From assembly GCA_027605045.1 (NCBI GenBank), contig JAQFWX010000007.1, forward strand, positions 1 to 64,000: a stretch of 64,000 nt of DNA, given 5' to 3'. Position 1 is the stretch's first letter, and every line of letters begins with the position of its first letter. A program made the translations under genes and the position numbers. Below are positions 12,540 to 23,269 of the stretch, piece after piece. The notes beneath the pieces were generated by a model. That model was not told the DNA's origin, searched no databases, and was given only the letters and a program-made list of their open reading frames with translations. The stretch is from Phallus indusiatus. Its lineage: Eukaryota > Basidiomycota > Agaricomycetes > Phallales > Phallaceae.

Positions 12540-13440
12540 TTCTCGGTCAACTCCGTATTAGGATCAAAGGCTTTTGCTTATTAGCAATCTTGCCAGACTA
12601 GCGGCCACACCGTTTGAAGTGATGGCAAGCTCTGCACCAATGACAGATTCGACGTCATTAATACAAATCCAAACGTTTTCTGCTTTGATGTCTAGAAAAC
12701 AATGTATGTAGTTAACGACGCTCCGGGAGATAAATCGCAAAAAAAAGTGAGAGGTACCCGTTTGAATCACACCGCACCGGCAATGAAGATAGTCGAGACC
12801 TAGCAGGATCTGTTTTGCGATTTGCTTGACAATATGCATTAGCACGCCTTTATTCTGTTAACAGATGGCAGACATTTCAATGACGATGAAACATAGACGA
12901 TCAAAAAACCATGAGCAGGAATCGGTTTTACCTAATGTTTCTAAGTTAAGTCTACCAGGCTTCCGCTTAGGACCTGGTCAAACAGATAGGATTCCTGGTA
13001 GCATCTTTGTGCTGAAAATGATCGAGAAATCCTATGATATGCTATCGCCATGTATGGGAAGAATTGGGGAGGCCCACCCATAGATCGTAAGCTTGAAAAG
13101 TTTGATCTCGTCGAGGACACTTTCTGTATAGCGTAAGAACTGATTTGACCACTTTCAAGACGATTTGGCGGTCTAATCTGAAGGGGGTAAGTACAAAAAA
13201 TTGGAATTTCTATAAGATAAACATAAGATCAAGACATTTTATATAGTAATGAAGCTGACTTTGTGTCCCTTGCAAACTAAACGGTGCCAAAATGACCTCA
13301 GCGTAGTTCCCTGGCGACGACATAGCGTCCATCCGCTGAATTTGTCACTAATGTGCACAAGATGATAGTACGAAATGATAGTTACAGGTGAAATCCTCCC
13401 AGTTTTCCTTGTCTTCAGTCATAATAACGTTTGACATTGT
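12540..13440 (-). pseudogene. SR-protein kinase (SRPK/Sky1-type) relic
   Basis: Pieces of an SRPK-family Ser/Thr kinase lie in order on the minus strand. An N-terminal scrap is MSNVIMTEDKENW. The glycine-rich loop region reads GRYVVARELR*GHFGTV*F, where both stops (TGA, TAG) sit where the family has Trp. Then come TESVLDEIKLFK (helix C), GFLDHFQHKD, QILLGLDYLHCRCGVIQ and, after an intron-like gap, DIKAENVWICINDVESVIGA, the catalytic-loop segment of SRPKs. The HTDLKPEN consensus is degraded (HT to QT, P to A) and the C-lobe is missing. Frames change between pieces. The family assignment rests on DYLHxxCGVI and ENVxICINDVES. Clearly non-functional. Confidence 0.87.
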
Positions 13441-13449
13441 TGAGTAGAT

Positions 13450-14860
13450 GTTGTCGGGTCGAAAAGGAGTTCTATTGGGAGAATACGAGTGTGATAGTGA
13501 TATATCACATGTCACATGTCACACGTCAACACTAAAATTCGCAACGTTGGAGCGTCCGCATATGTCATGACATTGAGTGACTTGATATGACAACTCTTAT
13601 GACGCAATAATACGACATCTCATATGAAAGCAATTCTACGGGCAAGGAAGTTTACTGAGCAGGACTACCGGATCGAGGGAATTGGCCGCGGAACCAAAAT
13701 CTGGCCGAAAACTGGTCCAACCAAGTTCTCGACGCCCATACAAACCCATCCATCACATAAGCCTTTTCGTTACTAGCACCGCCGACGCGGCATATCCCTG
13801 CCCACAGAGTGTTATGAGAAAAAGAGAACGAAAAGTCTATTTATTCTACGGAGTATTATTACATTTGAGCTGGAGAGTTTTTTTTTCGGAAAGACGGAAC
13901 AGAAAGAGAGATAATTTTACATTTGAGTAGGCAATAAATTTAGCATTTGTTAAAAGTCTGGTTGACTTTTTACTTCGATGCACCTAATGTGTGAATACGT
14001 GTAAGCGATTGTGAACCAACTTGTATTGTCGAGGTTGCATGTGAGTCGTCCGATGCGGTTAGGAATTAGCGCAGAATCCTTTAAAAGTTGGAAATCCGGT
14101 CTATAGATAACCATACACGATCTATCGCCAATAACGCGCAGTTCATCGATGTTGTTGGAAGGAATATTCCAAGTCGTAAAGTCGAATTGCAAGTTTGCCA
14201 ACGTTCTGCACAGTTGAACGTTGAATTAAATTGGTGATGTCAATAATTCAGGGAATAATAAAACAGCGACATTTTTTAAACTCCTCTTCTAAACTCCACT
14301 CCCACGAACTCAAAGGTCATTTCATACACAGAATTCAAACTCCAAATATAGTTTTGTCCCCAGATTGGGTTCCAGATTTAGGCCCAGTTTTTCGCCTCCG
14401 AATGACATGTGAGAACTCTGCTGGGGCAGGAAACGTAAGATGACCGTATTGCTCGCTCCCTGAGTCGCTCTAAGCCGCGTTTTACTATGCTAATGCCTGT
14501 ATAATTCGATACTAATATAAACAATCTGCTTTCTTCTATTTCCTCACTATTTTCTCAGTGTTTCACGCTCTCTCTTTTTCTTTATTTCGACCAACAACCC
14601 GATGCAAGGGAAGCAATGTCACCGGGTCCTCACCCCCTGTCCCATGGCATCCGCATCCTCATTCCTATTCTCCGAATCGAATCGCAATTTTCTACTTAAC
14701 TCAGTGTGAGAGGAATTGTGCGCATCAGATTTGCTTACAGTTGAGCAAGGTTTATTAGGCTCAATTTAATTTGTATGGGCCGTGCTTGCCTACTGTGCTC
14801 AAACCGCTCTGGACAGCCTTTTTCCTTATCCCACCATTTTTCTTATCCCAACTCAACCAT
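13450..14860. other. No gene recognised
   Basis: The minus frame 13,950-14,201 (WNIPSNNIDELRVIGDRSC) looks coding and could be a relic of a WD/F-box-type protein, but no family is supported. Short repeated TGTCACATGTCACA motifs lie at about 13,500-13,525. Confidence 0.3.
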
Positions 14861-14861
14861 G

Positions 14862-15570
14862 AAAATTGACTCTACAATTATACGTACGACGGGACAAAAG
14901 CCTTCTACCACACCTGCCGAACCTCTTCCCGAAACCGAAATCTACACCTGGCTCCTCATTCTATACTATCTCATCGACAGTATTTCTAATTTCCCGCAAA
15001 AGCGCCATGAACATGGGGATACCGGCAAAACGTTTAAAGAAGAAATTCATGCGAAGGCTGTTTCGTTCGGTCAAGAAACGGTGGAACGGATTCATTCGCT
15101 CAATAGACGAAGTCTTAATCCTCTTGCTGCCAGAGTGTGGTTCGCTTTAGGACGTGTATACGAGATTAAAGGCAATCTACCCGATTTAAGACCGTAAGAA
15201 AATTGGTATTATGGTCAATAATGATAACAACTAAACCCTTCCGGTAACAGTCTTCTCCTCAATGCCCAGCGCACCGCTTCTCTGAGACACGACATCGAAA
15301 CACTCGCAACACCCATCAACCTCATTCTCAGACTACACCTTCTCACATCCTCATACGGCTCAGCGTCCACCTTTCTATCTAAAGCAACTTACCCAGATTT
15401 GTCTTTAATCTCATCTACCACCACAACTCCAACAAACACGGCTACCACTACGACTACCACTACGGCCAGTACCATCAGCAGCAACAACAGCACAGCTTTC
15501 TAGCTCTACTTCGTCTCCGACACAGTTAGCTCGGTATCTATATTACATCGGACGAATTCGGGCAATGGCA
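14862..15570 (+). pseudogene. 26S proteasome regulatory subunit Rpn3/PSMD3-like, N-terminal fragment
   Basis: From the ATG at 14,862 the frame encodes a segment with ETEIYTWLLILYYLID, IHSLNRRSLNPLAARV and WFALGRVYEIKGNLPDLRP. A GT-AG intron (about 15,194-15,250) follows, then NAQRTASLRHDIETLATPIN and LRLHLLTSSYGSA. These are the helical repeats of Rpn3, a lid subunit of the 26S proteasome. The reading frame runs into a Thr-repeat and a stop at about 15,501. The next family block, ARYLYYIGRIRA, appears in another frame at about 15,530-15,565 and is followed by a stop. The PCI domain is absent. So a long clean N-terminal piece with a preserved intron survives, but the gene is truncated and frameshifted. 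Confidence 0.88.
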
Positions 15571-16221
15571 TAAGTGAGACAGTCAGAAATACATCCACAG
15601 ACGCCAACTCATGTGCAGAACCATGCATCTGACAGTTCCTTTCTTCGCCATTATCTCAATCTCAACGGCAGCAGCAGCAATAGCAACAACAGTACATTGT
15701 CGCACATCCAGCTCTCTCATATTCTCTCTCATATTCAAGCGCACACTCATATCCGAACCCAGACGCACTCTCCCGCCGCTTTGAACTCCATGCTTTTACA
15801 CGGGTTACTGGCGGCGGCCCGTCATCTCTGACCAATGGATCTTTGGGTGCTGGTGGCTGTAGAGGTGGTAGCGCTGCTACTTTCTTTGGTTCAAACAAAT
15901 TATATTAGTTTGTTTGTTTGGGACATAAATCGCTTTTTTAAAGCAACTGGACGTCAGCGGTGTGCGCCACAGATAACTCGTAGGCATGCCTCGTATCAAC
16001 AACAGCAGCAGCAACATCAACAGCAGCAACAGCGTCATAAACATTCATCCACTGCTGTTTCATCCGCTACTGCGCAGGTGCTGATTAGTACGCCAGTTTA
16101 TCAATTCCGTCGCATTACAATCATCATCGCCAGTCATCGATCATCATTCATTATCAATGTTACTTCTGTCGTCTCATCAACACGCTGCACGCAGTCTCCC
16201 ATTCTTTAACTGACGGACTTT
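15570..16221. other. Decayed sequence with CAG/CAA microsatellite
   Basis: Downstream of the Rpn3 fragment the sequence is low in complexity. A CAR-type trinucleotide run occupies about 15,997-16,035 (poly-Gln in one frame), and Asn/Ser and His-rich runs occur at 15,660-15,770. No domain is recognised. Some of this may descend from the Rpn3 gene. Confidence 0.4.
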
Positions 16222-16334
16222 CGGGAGCAATGGGCTTGATATATACTTATTAGCCCGTCATTACACCGAATTGAATGTTGAGCACGGTCATGATAAAACT
16301 GCTATAAAATCCAATGAAGACATGGATGAACAAC

Positions 16335-17799
16335 ATTGTACGTAACACACTTCAAAGCTTCGCCAAGTGCATCCCGTGGATTGAACAAAGTTGCGTACGC
16401 AAATATCCAGTGTCACGACGCTACGGATATTTGTTGGTCACTAGTTAGATAAAATAATATAGCAAGATTCCACCTTCCAGCGAGCGTATCCGTTCCTTCA
16501 GTATAACGCTTCACGCCGCCTTTATCAACCACCTGCTATCCCGCCAATTATGTAAACCATCCTCCAAATGAGGATCAAGCATTGGCATTGCTGAAATGCA
16601 GTCATAGATTCCCGTCGATACGTAGATTGAAGAAAGTAGATAAGAACTGCCATCGGTGATAAGAATACAATCTTCTGGATGAAGCGGTATAAGCTAACTA
16701 ATCAAAGTTAAGTAGCAAGACAACCGGTACTAAAGCGCGATGTCGCCAAAGAAGGTGTGGATCTTCTCTTTATGCTAGAGCTGGGAAAAGCGCAGCGTAA
16801 AGGTGGTATGGTATTGTGCTTTGTCGGGTAGATGACAGGTGTTTGTGGTGGTGTAGATAGCTCTGAAATACTGTAGTCCAGCGAAAAGGTGTTAGTGCCT
16901 TGACGTCCTATAGCACAAGCGGGGGGTACTGTTACACACCTATATCCAATCGAGCAGATAACACCACGTTTAGACAGCTCTTGAATAACGGATATAACCC
17001 CTTCTACTTCACGTGCCATGGTAATCATCCTGACAAGGCGGGTTGGATGTAATATCGTTGGGTTGACTCGTAGATAGCTCCTTTAATCTCGTAAAGTAAT
17101 AGAACCGTAAACAGCTTTGAAAGCACCGAATTCCTATGTGATTTGTTAGCAAAAAAAAGCGGCGTAGAAAGGAAGGACAAACTGCTAACCATTAGTAGCT
17201 ACCAGCAGATACCCTGGCATACGCCTCTTTGGCGTGGTGCAAAAAGGGACCTTCAGCATGCCAACCAAGCAACGTCGCGCTTCTTGAGTGGGATGTGGCA
17301 GCTAGGAGAGGAAGAAGCTACATGAAACGAGTGAAAAGAATGGACAGGTAATGAAAAATCGGGGACTGAAGTTACTTTGACATAGTGGGACTTCTCTTGC
17401 GTCTAAAGGGGACAAACGAGCCTTTTAGCGAAGAAAGAGACGACAATAAACTAAAGGGCCATACAATAATAGTCTGTAATAGCCTGAAAGGACATCATTA
17501 AAAGAGACGTATCAAGACCTCGAAAGGAACCTACGCAAGTGACGGCTGTCTCTACGAGCTGACGACCATCCTCCCGCTAAGGTCAATTATAGTGCTAGGA
17601 CATTGGTTCAATTCGTAAAACATTTTCTAAAGTGCCATTGATTCAGGAAGAACACTGTGAACGTTCAAAGTCGAACGACGATGTTACTGAGTGTCAGCTG
17701 TGATGCCCTTTCGTTTATCGAACCACATATCGCGCTGGACAACTGAACCGTCTTCAAGGGCGAGTTTACAATTCGTGAAGCAAGGAGAGTGTTTGACAT
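16335..17799 (-). pseudogene. N-acetylglucosamine-6-phosphate deacetylase (NagA/DAC-like) pseudogene
   Basis: Degenerate copy of the gene at 33,146-35,405. The start ATG (17,799) is kept, but a one-base loss after the fifth codon shifts the frame of CFTNCKLALEDGSVVQRDMW. WHAEGPFLHH is followed by a small deletion that shifts the frame again. EVEGVISVIQELSKRGVICS survives with the expected SIGH changed to SIGY. The exon with the THLFNAMP metal site is deleted, so SIGY runs through a remnant of its start into SELSTPPQTPVIYPTKHN. The last exon (GTLRPGADADFV) is absent. The intact enzyme would remove the acetyl group from GlcNAc-6-P in chitin/GlcNAc catabolism; this copy cannot be functional. Confidence 0.92.
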
Positions 17800-18185
17800 G
17801 ATTCAAGGGCGGAACGGGGTAGTAGTGGTAGTAAAGACGAAAAGGAATGTTATATGGGCTGCCCAGGATGACCACGTAGAACATGAGCGAGCGTGTCTTG
17901 TGGGAGCCAGCGAAGACCACATGGTTGGCAGCAAGATCTGTCCCGAAGCGCCCATGTAGACTGACTGACTTGTAAGGCAATCACTCAGAAAGTGGCAGCA
18001 TGGTAACCTTTTCGCAAGATCTATATCTCACATCTATATCCATATAACCAAGGGGCTTTACAAGTCGTCACAAGCTTGCTTTTATTTACGTCGGATAGAA
18101 TTTTGCACTATATAACATTATAAAACATAGAAAGCAGTGGACGACTGCTAGTCAAGCTTGAATCTGAGAGTGCACAGTTTCATCA

Positions 18186-18640
18186 TCACTTGCTATCACA
18201 AGGCGTTATGTCATTTTCTATGAGATGTTTGATGATTTTGGCGGGTTTTCCGCCGATGAGGACATCGTCTGGCCAAGTGCCTTTGATTTTTGAAAAAAAG
18301 GTTAGCAAGGAATGAGGTTCATCGAATGAAGCGGGTAGCATAGTATGGAACCAGCGGTAACAACAACGCCTTGACATAGAGCAATAAAGATGAAATAGTC
18401 AAATTGCAAACTTCAGCTGAAAATATGACATACGATTCGCACGTTGAGTTGATCGCATAACTTCCTTGGCTTGAGTCATTTCTGAAGCCACCTCTCGATA
18501 GCTTCGGCCGGAATGTTCTGTAGAGGCCGAACTTGCGTACTCGTTTCAACTTGAGCTCGGAGACCAGCGTCCTGTATAAACCGACCCTCGACATGAGCTT
18601 CATGAATTTTGTCAGTGCATCTGAGCACGGTCACATTGAA
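18186..18640 (-). pseudogene. Sugar O-acetyltransferase (maltose/NodL-type LbH) relic
   Basis: Degenerate counterpart of the gene at 35,777-37,119. The C-terminal end is preserved (KGTWPDDVLIGGKPAKIIKH, then ITPCDSK stop at 18,186), as is part of the N-terminal region in mixed frames. About 800 bp carrying the hexapeptide beta-helix is deleted between them. It sits beside the deacetylase pseudogene in the same order as in the preserved copy. Confidence 0.85.
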
Positions 18641-19207
18641 AGCTTCGAAGAATGCTTGCTAACTGGTTCTCGTTGGCGGCTGTCATCAAGCTGTCATTGA
18701 GATGGCAATCGTCAACTGAATGGTAGAAGATCTCTCACACGGTTTGCTTACTTACACGCAATTCTTTGCGACACTAGTGCTAGCGAAATATATGAGAGAC
18801 CGTCGGCGGACTGCTATCCCCGACATCAATTCGAATTGAAAGAAGCCCTCGAGTTCCGACGTGACGACAAACCTTTCAGAACTACTTGGATGTAGTCTCT
18901 CCCAAGTCTTACTAGTGACATATGTACGTGGACAATAGTACGTGGACAATACATTCCAATGTTCTGAATTGGACTATAACACTAGCCTGGAATTAGATAC
19001 ACCATTGATTCGTTGATACGGCACAGTGAACGTACTAGTTTACCGATGGCGAAAATGACAATCACTTAATAATTCGCTATTTTGTTAAACAGTGAATATA
19101 AGAGTCTTCATAGAAATTTGATGAATCGCTTTTTATCGCCACATTCAAAGACTTCCCTGACCGGCCTGACCTCCTAACGGTCATGAACAAGAGGTAGATA
19201 GGACAAG

Positions 19208-19990
19208 ATGGAGAAGGCCCTAAGGCCTAAGGACTCTCCGGCAACTATGTACGGTGACATCGGTTTATGTAATCAACTTTTACAACGCGGCACGATGTCA
19301 CGGCAACAGTGCCTACGAGTTTTACTTCAACGACCGCTTTATAACGAAAGGAGGCGATCTCTCCACCCTTTCACCTCTTTCATAATTACATCAGGTACTC
19401 ATCGCGCGTTCTACCTACAATGTCCGTAACGACCCTTGAAGAGGCGGTGCTGCAGGAATTCAGCTCGATTCTGCAGTCGTCTCTTTTCTTGTTCTACTAC
19501 CGACAATCGCACAGAAGCGTTCAATTCGCTTTTATCTTTCAACGGTATTTTCTGTGCCCTTTTCGTATGTGTTCAAGACTGATACCTACTTATCTAGACT
19601 CGAACAGGAACAGATAGCGGCAATTGGGACCCTGAAGAGGTCCTCGTTAATGTACGCGAAGCAGAGATTGGATACCGAGACGGTGGGAAATCAGCATGCT
19701 CTGGATGGGTCATGGTTTTGAAAAGGGTTGAACCATCGTGTCCCCCCTTTTTTTTCGCAGCTAATCCGACTTACTAGTATATTCCACCTGAATCATCCGA
19801 TTCTCTCACAAGGAAGCTGGATCGGCAGTCAGGCGAAATTCTTCCCAGTAAGGTCCAGCCTACACTGCACTCCGAACCCAACACATCTACGAACGCCTTA
19901 TACTTTCCATCGCCTTATGCTTTCCACCGGTCCTAACTCAAATCCGTTACCCGCCTACCCACATCAAACCTGCCAATCGATGTCCTTTTT
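19208..19990 (+). pseudogene. Relic of the proline-rich EH-like gene
   Basis: Counterpart of 37,770-39,260. A DSNRNR...GPxRGP segment matches the DWDPEETFVSVREARGWIRG exon in shifted frames. The intron with the C/T tract and TTCGCAG acceptor at 19,730-19,757 leads into AxPTxxPPESSxLS-like sequence. The middle exon with GGQFFAVMRLV is missing. Similarity fades at about 19,980. Confidence 0.8.
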
Positions 19991-20189
19991 CCACAAAATA
20001 GAGGAAGCTATTCAAAAGGCACCTGAAACGATACTCGAAGGCCTTGATCATGTCGAAGGGTAATTGTGAAGTTTGGCAAGACTCAGGACACAGTACTAGC
20101 TGTTTATATGAAGGATTACTAGAGCCCAACAGTTCGTTGCATTCTCGATCTTTCTGTGTATGTGTAATTGTGGTAGCTCATTGCTTCCC

Positions 20190-21450
20190 CTTATTTAAAT
20201 AGGACGTCATGATAATCCGGCTGCAATACGTGTGGACATGATCGGAGAAAGAATCAATGCATCGCGATACCAATCTTTCACAAATATAAGGTCCAGCAGC
20301 TGCATCAAATGGCATATTGATGGGCATGAATTTTTTACGCGGTGTCGGAATTACTTGACAATGCTCGTGAAGTAAGCTGTCCGTAATGGCATATCAGAAG
20401 TCCTCTATGAAATAACTTCATCTTTCAGGTGATTACGATTTTGGACTGGTGGCTTACCCGCGAGCTTTATCTGAGAAGACCTCCTGCGTATAGCGAAGAG
20501 TGGCGATGGATCGTTTAAGGCTACATCGCAAAGCTCAACAGGGTGTAAGGACTTATTCGTTGTTTATAAGGAGGTATGTAATTCGCTCGTTTATAGCAAA
20601 CACCCATCCATATTTGTCTAGGTGACGCAAAGCATGAGTTCTCATCACACGAAATCATATCTAGGATCTCTTCATAAGAATATAGTTGTCATGGTAAGTC
20701 CTTCCTACCAACGAAGAGAAGAAAGCTATAGAACTCAATTCTCGATAGCGACATCATGATCATATTGTGTCGCGAGACGACATCGAATTTTGGTTGCATC
20801 ATGAAAAAGTAATGCGAGACGACTATATACCATATCGCGGTCTTTATTAACATCCACCATCAGGTTGTCGTTGTTGATAACCACCGGGCTCCCATTGGGG
20901 GCCTCGATTTGTATTTTGAACGATGGGAGACCCGCAATCAATCAACGTCTTTCCTTTTAGTGAATGAAAGTTTAGAAAAAACATATTCAGCTCTCAGGCA
21001 GACGTTCATCCCACCGTTTTTGGTCTTCGTTGAAAGATGGAACAAAGTGAAAACGCGCAAGGTGATTTTTTATCTTCCTTCTGAATCAAAACTATGCTGA
21101 AATGTATAATAATAGTACAAAGACGACGCGTAAGTTTTATTCATACAATGCACAAGATTAGATACCTCTAATCCACTTAAACTCTTTCTAGTCGATATGA
21201 CTGGCTCGCATTTCCTCATGACGTATCCGTGGCTCAGAATGGAGCACACACGTAAGAACATGTCTTAATTGAAAGCCTTTTGTTTTAATGTCTCCTTCAT
21301 GGCTGAATGTAGGTCATCCGTACCGTGAATCGTTTCATAGGATGGGCCGACATTTCCGTCAACGGTTTCATTATGCCATATCGGAAGATGCATTACGGGA
21401 TGACGAAGACGAGTTTACTAGACCTGGTTTCCTTGGCGCGAGAAAAGTGT
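20190..21450 (+). pseudogene. Phospholipase D (PLD1/Spo14-like) N-terminal half, broken
   Basis: Ordered pieces of fungal PLD, which hydrolyses phosphatidylcholine to phosphatidate, lie on the plus strand. They are VDMIGERINASRYQSFTNIR, IKWHIDGHEFFT, then after an intron ILDWWLTRELYLRRPPAY and EEWR. A one-base shift precedes MDRLRLHRKAQQGVR and VVYKE, and another intron precedes SHHTKSYLGSLHKNIVVM. The first HKD site reads HHEKVVVVDNH (H-x-K-x4-D kept) once an intron-like insert at about 20,790-20,852 is removed, followed by GGLDLYFERWETRNQS. Later come FVERWNKVKTRK, RYDWLAFPHDVSVAQNG and HPYRESFHRMGRHFRQRFHY. The sequence ends near 21,450, before the second HKD motif, so the product could not be a working PLD. 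Confidence 0.88.
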
Positions 21451-21529
21451 TATTATGTTAAAGTAACTTGAGCTGCAACTCTTCATCGTCTACCTATTTG
21501 TCTCATTGCTGTTGTTCTAGCTTCTCTAA

Positions 21530-21625
21530 ATGCCGCTGTGCAATATTACTCGGTTGGCATGCTGAAGGTCTTTTTGTGTGCCGGGCCAGAAGAGGCACGC
21601 CTATTACTGATGGTTAGCTATTTAC
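21530..21625 (+). pseudogene. Third fragment of the GlcNAc-6-P deacetylase gene
   Basis: The stretch GGTTGGCATGCTGAAGGTC (21,552-21,570) and the following 60 bp match the WHAEGPFLHHAKRGA exon of the deacetylase (minus strand at about 34,690-34,600), here on the plus strand. The preceding CTTCT-CTAG resembles the same exon's acceptor. It is a short, diverged remnant in opposite orientation to the other two copies, lying directly after the PLD relic. Confidence 0.6.
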
Positions 21626-21759
21626 CCTGCTTCTCTACACTGTGGTTATAAACAGCTCTATAAACAGCTCTATCATAGCTTTGGGTGCCTTTTAAACTGT
21701 CGGCAATTCTGCCGCTGGCCATGCTATAACGTAAGTCTGACACATGGCATTGAGGTATG

Positions 21760-22490
21760 TTTTGAAACATCATTGTCTGCTTTCCGTGTTCCTATCTTTC
21801 GTTTGTAGAATTCAGTGTTCAATGTCGTGACACTTTCAAAGCCTGGTGCTCAAGAAGAACTTCTTCCGTAATGATGTCGCGCTGTGTTTGAATGTTCAGT
21901 CTATTCCCGCGATCACCAGCAACCGAACGCATATCCACTATCAGCGAAGATCAAACCTTCAGACATCTACAACTATCTACAAACGCCTTCCCTCTATCTG
22001 ATACTTCGACCTCGGTGTAGCCAAGCTACTTCTTGACAATCTGTATCGGAAACAATCAGCACTATAGCAATGCGGTGCGCCCAAGTGGCTTACGATTCCG
22101 TGCAAGAACACCAGTTGTCGGGTGTTCAATCAACTCTCCGGACCTTTCTGAATAGGTTCATTGCCTACCTACCCCGTAGTATGTATGTATCACTAGCTTC
22201 TAATCCGATGTGAACTCATTTCGCTGGCTGCTGTTAGAACAGATCAGATTGTGGTTCAAGCTGCACAGGTAGAACGGCAAGACGGTCCCGTCCGATGTGG
22301 GCATGTTGTGGTTGTGTGTTGACAGCAAACTCTGGCCGATTAGCCCGCGTTTTGCACAAGAGGTCGGATCGACAGTTACAGTCACCGTGTCTATTTCTGT
22401 GAGGAGCTGCTTTGGGAAAATGGTTCACATCACATGGGAGGGTATTAAATGTCGCACCCAAAGCCGAAGGTGTAAGCGGAAAATCCTTGA
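21760..22490. other. No gene recognised
   Basis: No coherent coding sequence is visible. Small frames on both strands at 22,200-22,490 overlap without domains. Confidence 0.35.
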
Positions 22491-22497
22491 AAATCTC

Positions 22498-22625
22498 ACC
22501 ATGAAGAGGACAATATCGACGAAGCTTGGAATCGCGTTTACACAGATTACATCATCAGACCCACTCCGTCCAAACTCCGTCCACCGTCTCAGGCAGTCAG
22601 GCTGATACTTCAACGAATGGAAATG
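22498..22625 (+). pseudogene. Coding-like relic exon, unknown
   Basis: A clean plus-strand frame reads EEDNIDEAWNRVYTDYIIRP and ends near 22,620 with LRPPSQAVRLILQRMEM. It precedes duplicated block A and may be an upstream exon of the same unknown gene. Confidence 0.25.
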
Positions 22626-22689
22626 TAAGCCAGGCATTTGCTTTCCTCCTGTCCTAATACTAAATTGATATCTGCATTCCCGTCCGTCA

Positions 22690-23265
22690 TTAGACACTGA
22701 AAGCGTCTGCATCAAAGTCTGACGGTGGTGATGATTCATTGGGTCGTTCGTCCAAAAACAACAGCTGGAAGACTTCACGTCGCTGCCGTTCTTGTTTAAG
22801 CCTCCTTATGATCAGATTGTCCTGGCACGGTATGGCTATGGCTCTTCATAACTGTCCAGACGACGCAGGAGCGGAGACTCCAACAAGCCTTTTCCTGCGA
22901 GTATGCTTGTCGGTGGTCGTCTCCAAGACAAATCTTCTATCCACATGCAGTATCGACAGTTATTCATAGGGTCAGTGACAGTGTTAGCTTGTAAGCCATT
23001 GATAACGGTTTTTCTCTCTGTTTTAGGACGATAAAGTGCCTCTCGGCAGAGCTTCGTCAATATCTTCAGCCGCTTTCACACTTTGTCTCTCATATGGGTC
23101 TGGGATACGGCTACGGATTTTAACACACGAACGGAGACTGTGACAGTGATGATAGCGGTGCTGAAGAGTTTGGCGAGCCCAAAGAATCAAACAATGACGC
23201 ACCGGCTGGATCTCCCAACGCTCCTCATTCAATTCAACCGGGTTATGTGAGAAGGTAAAATACAT
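22690..23265 (+). repeat. Dispersed duplicated block A, copy 2
   Basis: Homologous to 7,110-7,750. It reads LEDFTSLPFLFKPPYDQIV in one frame, then SRRRRSGDSNKPFPASM and, after an intron-like stretch ending in TTTTAG at 23,027, the CTCTCATATGGGTCTGG run and an acidic/Asn segment. It is interrupted by stops and small indels that differ from copy 1, so both copies appear to be decaying independently. Confidence 0.7.
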
Positions 23266-23269
23266 GAAT

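Larger units (their letters stand above)
16222..19990. repeat. Segmental duplication, distal degenerate copy
   Basis: Collinear with 32,788-39,260 and in the same orientation. It carries the same order of features: deacetylase (-), sugar acetyltransferase (-), EH-like gene (+). Matching landmarks include CTTATTA(A/G)CCCGTCATTAC at 16,229 and 32,794, the deacetylase first exon, and the AGCTAATCCGAC junction at 19,758 and 38,943. This copy spans about 3.8 kb against 6.5 kb, because of several internal deletions (the deacetylase last exon and one middle exon, about 800 bp of the acetyltransferase, and the middle exon of the EH-like gene), plus many small indels and substitutions. Confidence 0.9.

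Noticed and set aside
15997..16040. CAG/CAA run as a poly-Gln gene
   Set aside because: A short microsatellite without a surrounding conserved frame.
22200..22780. Several overlapping 60-117 codon frames on both strands
   Set aside because: Only the 22,498-22,625 plus segment looks coding; the others are shadows.
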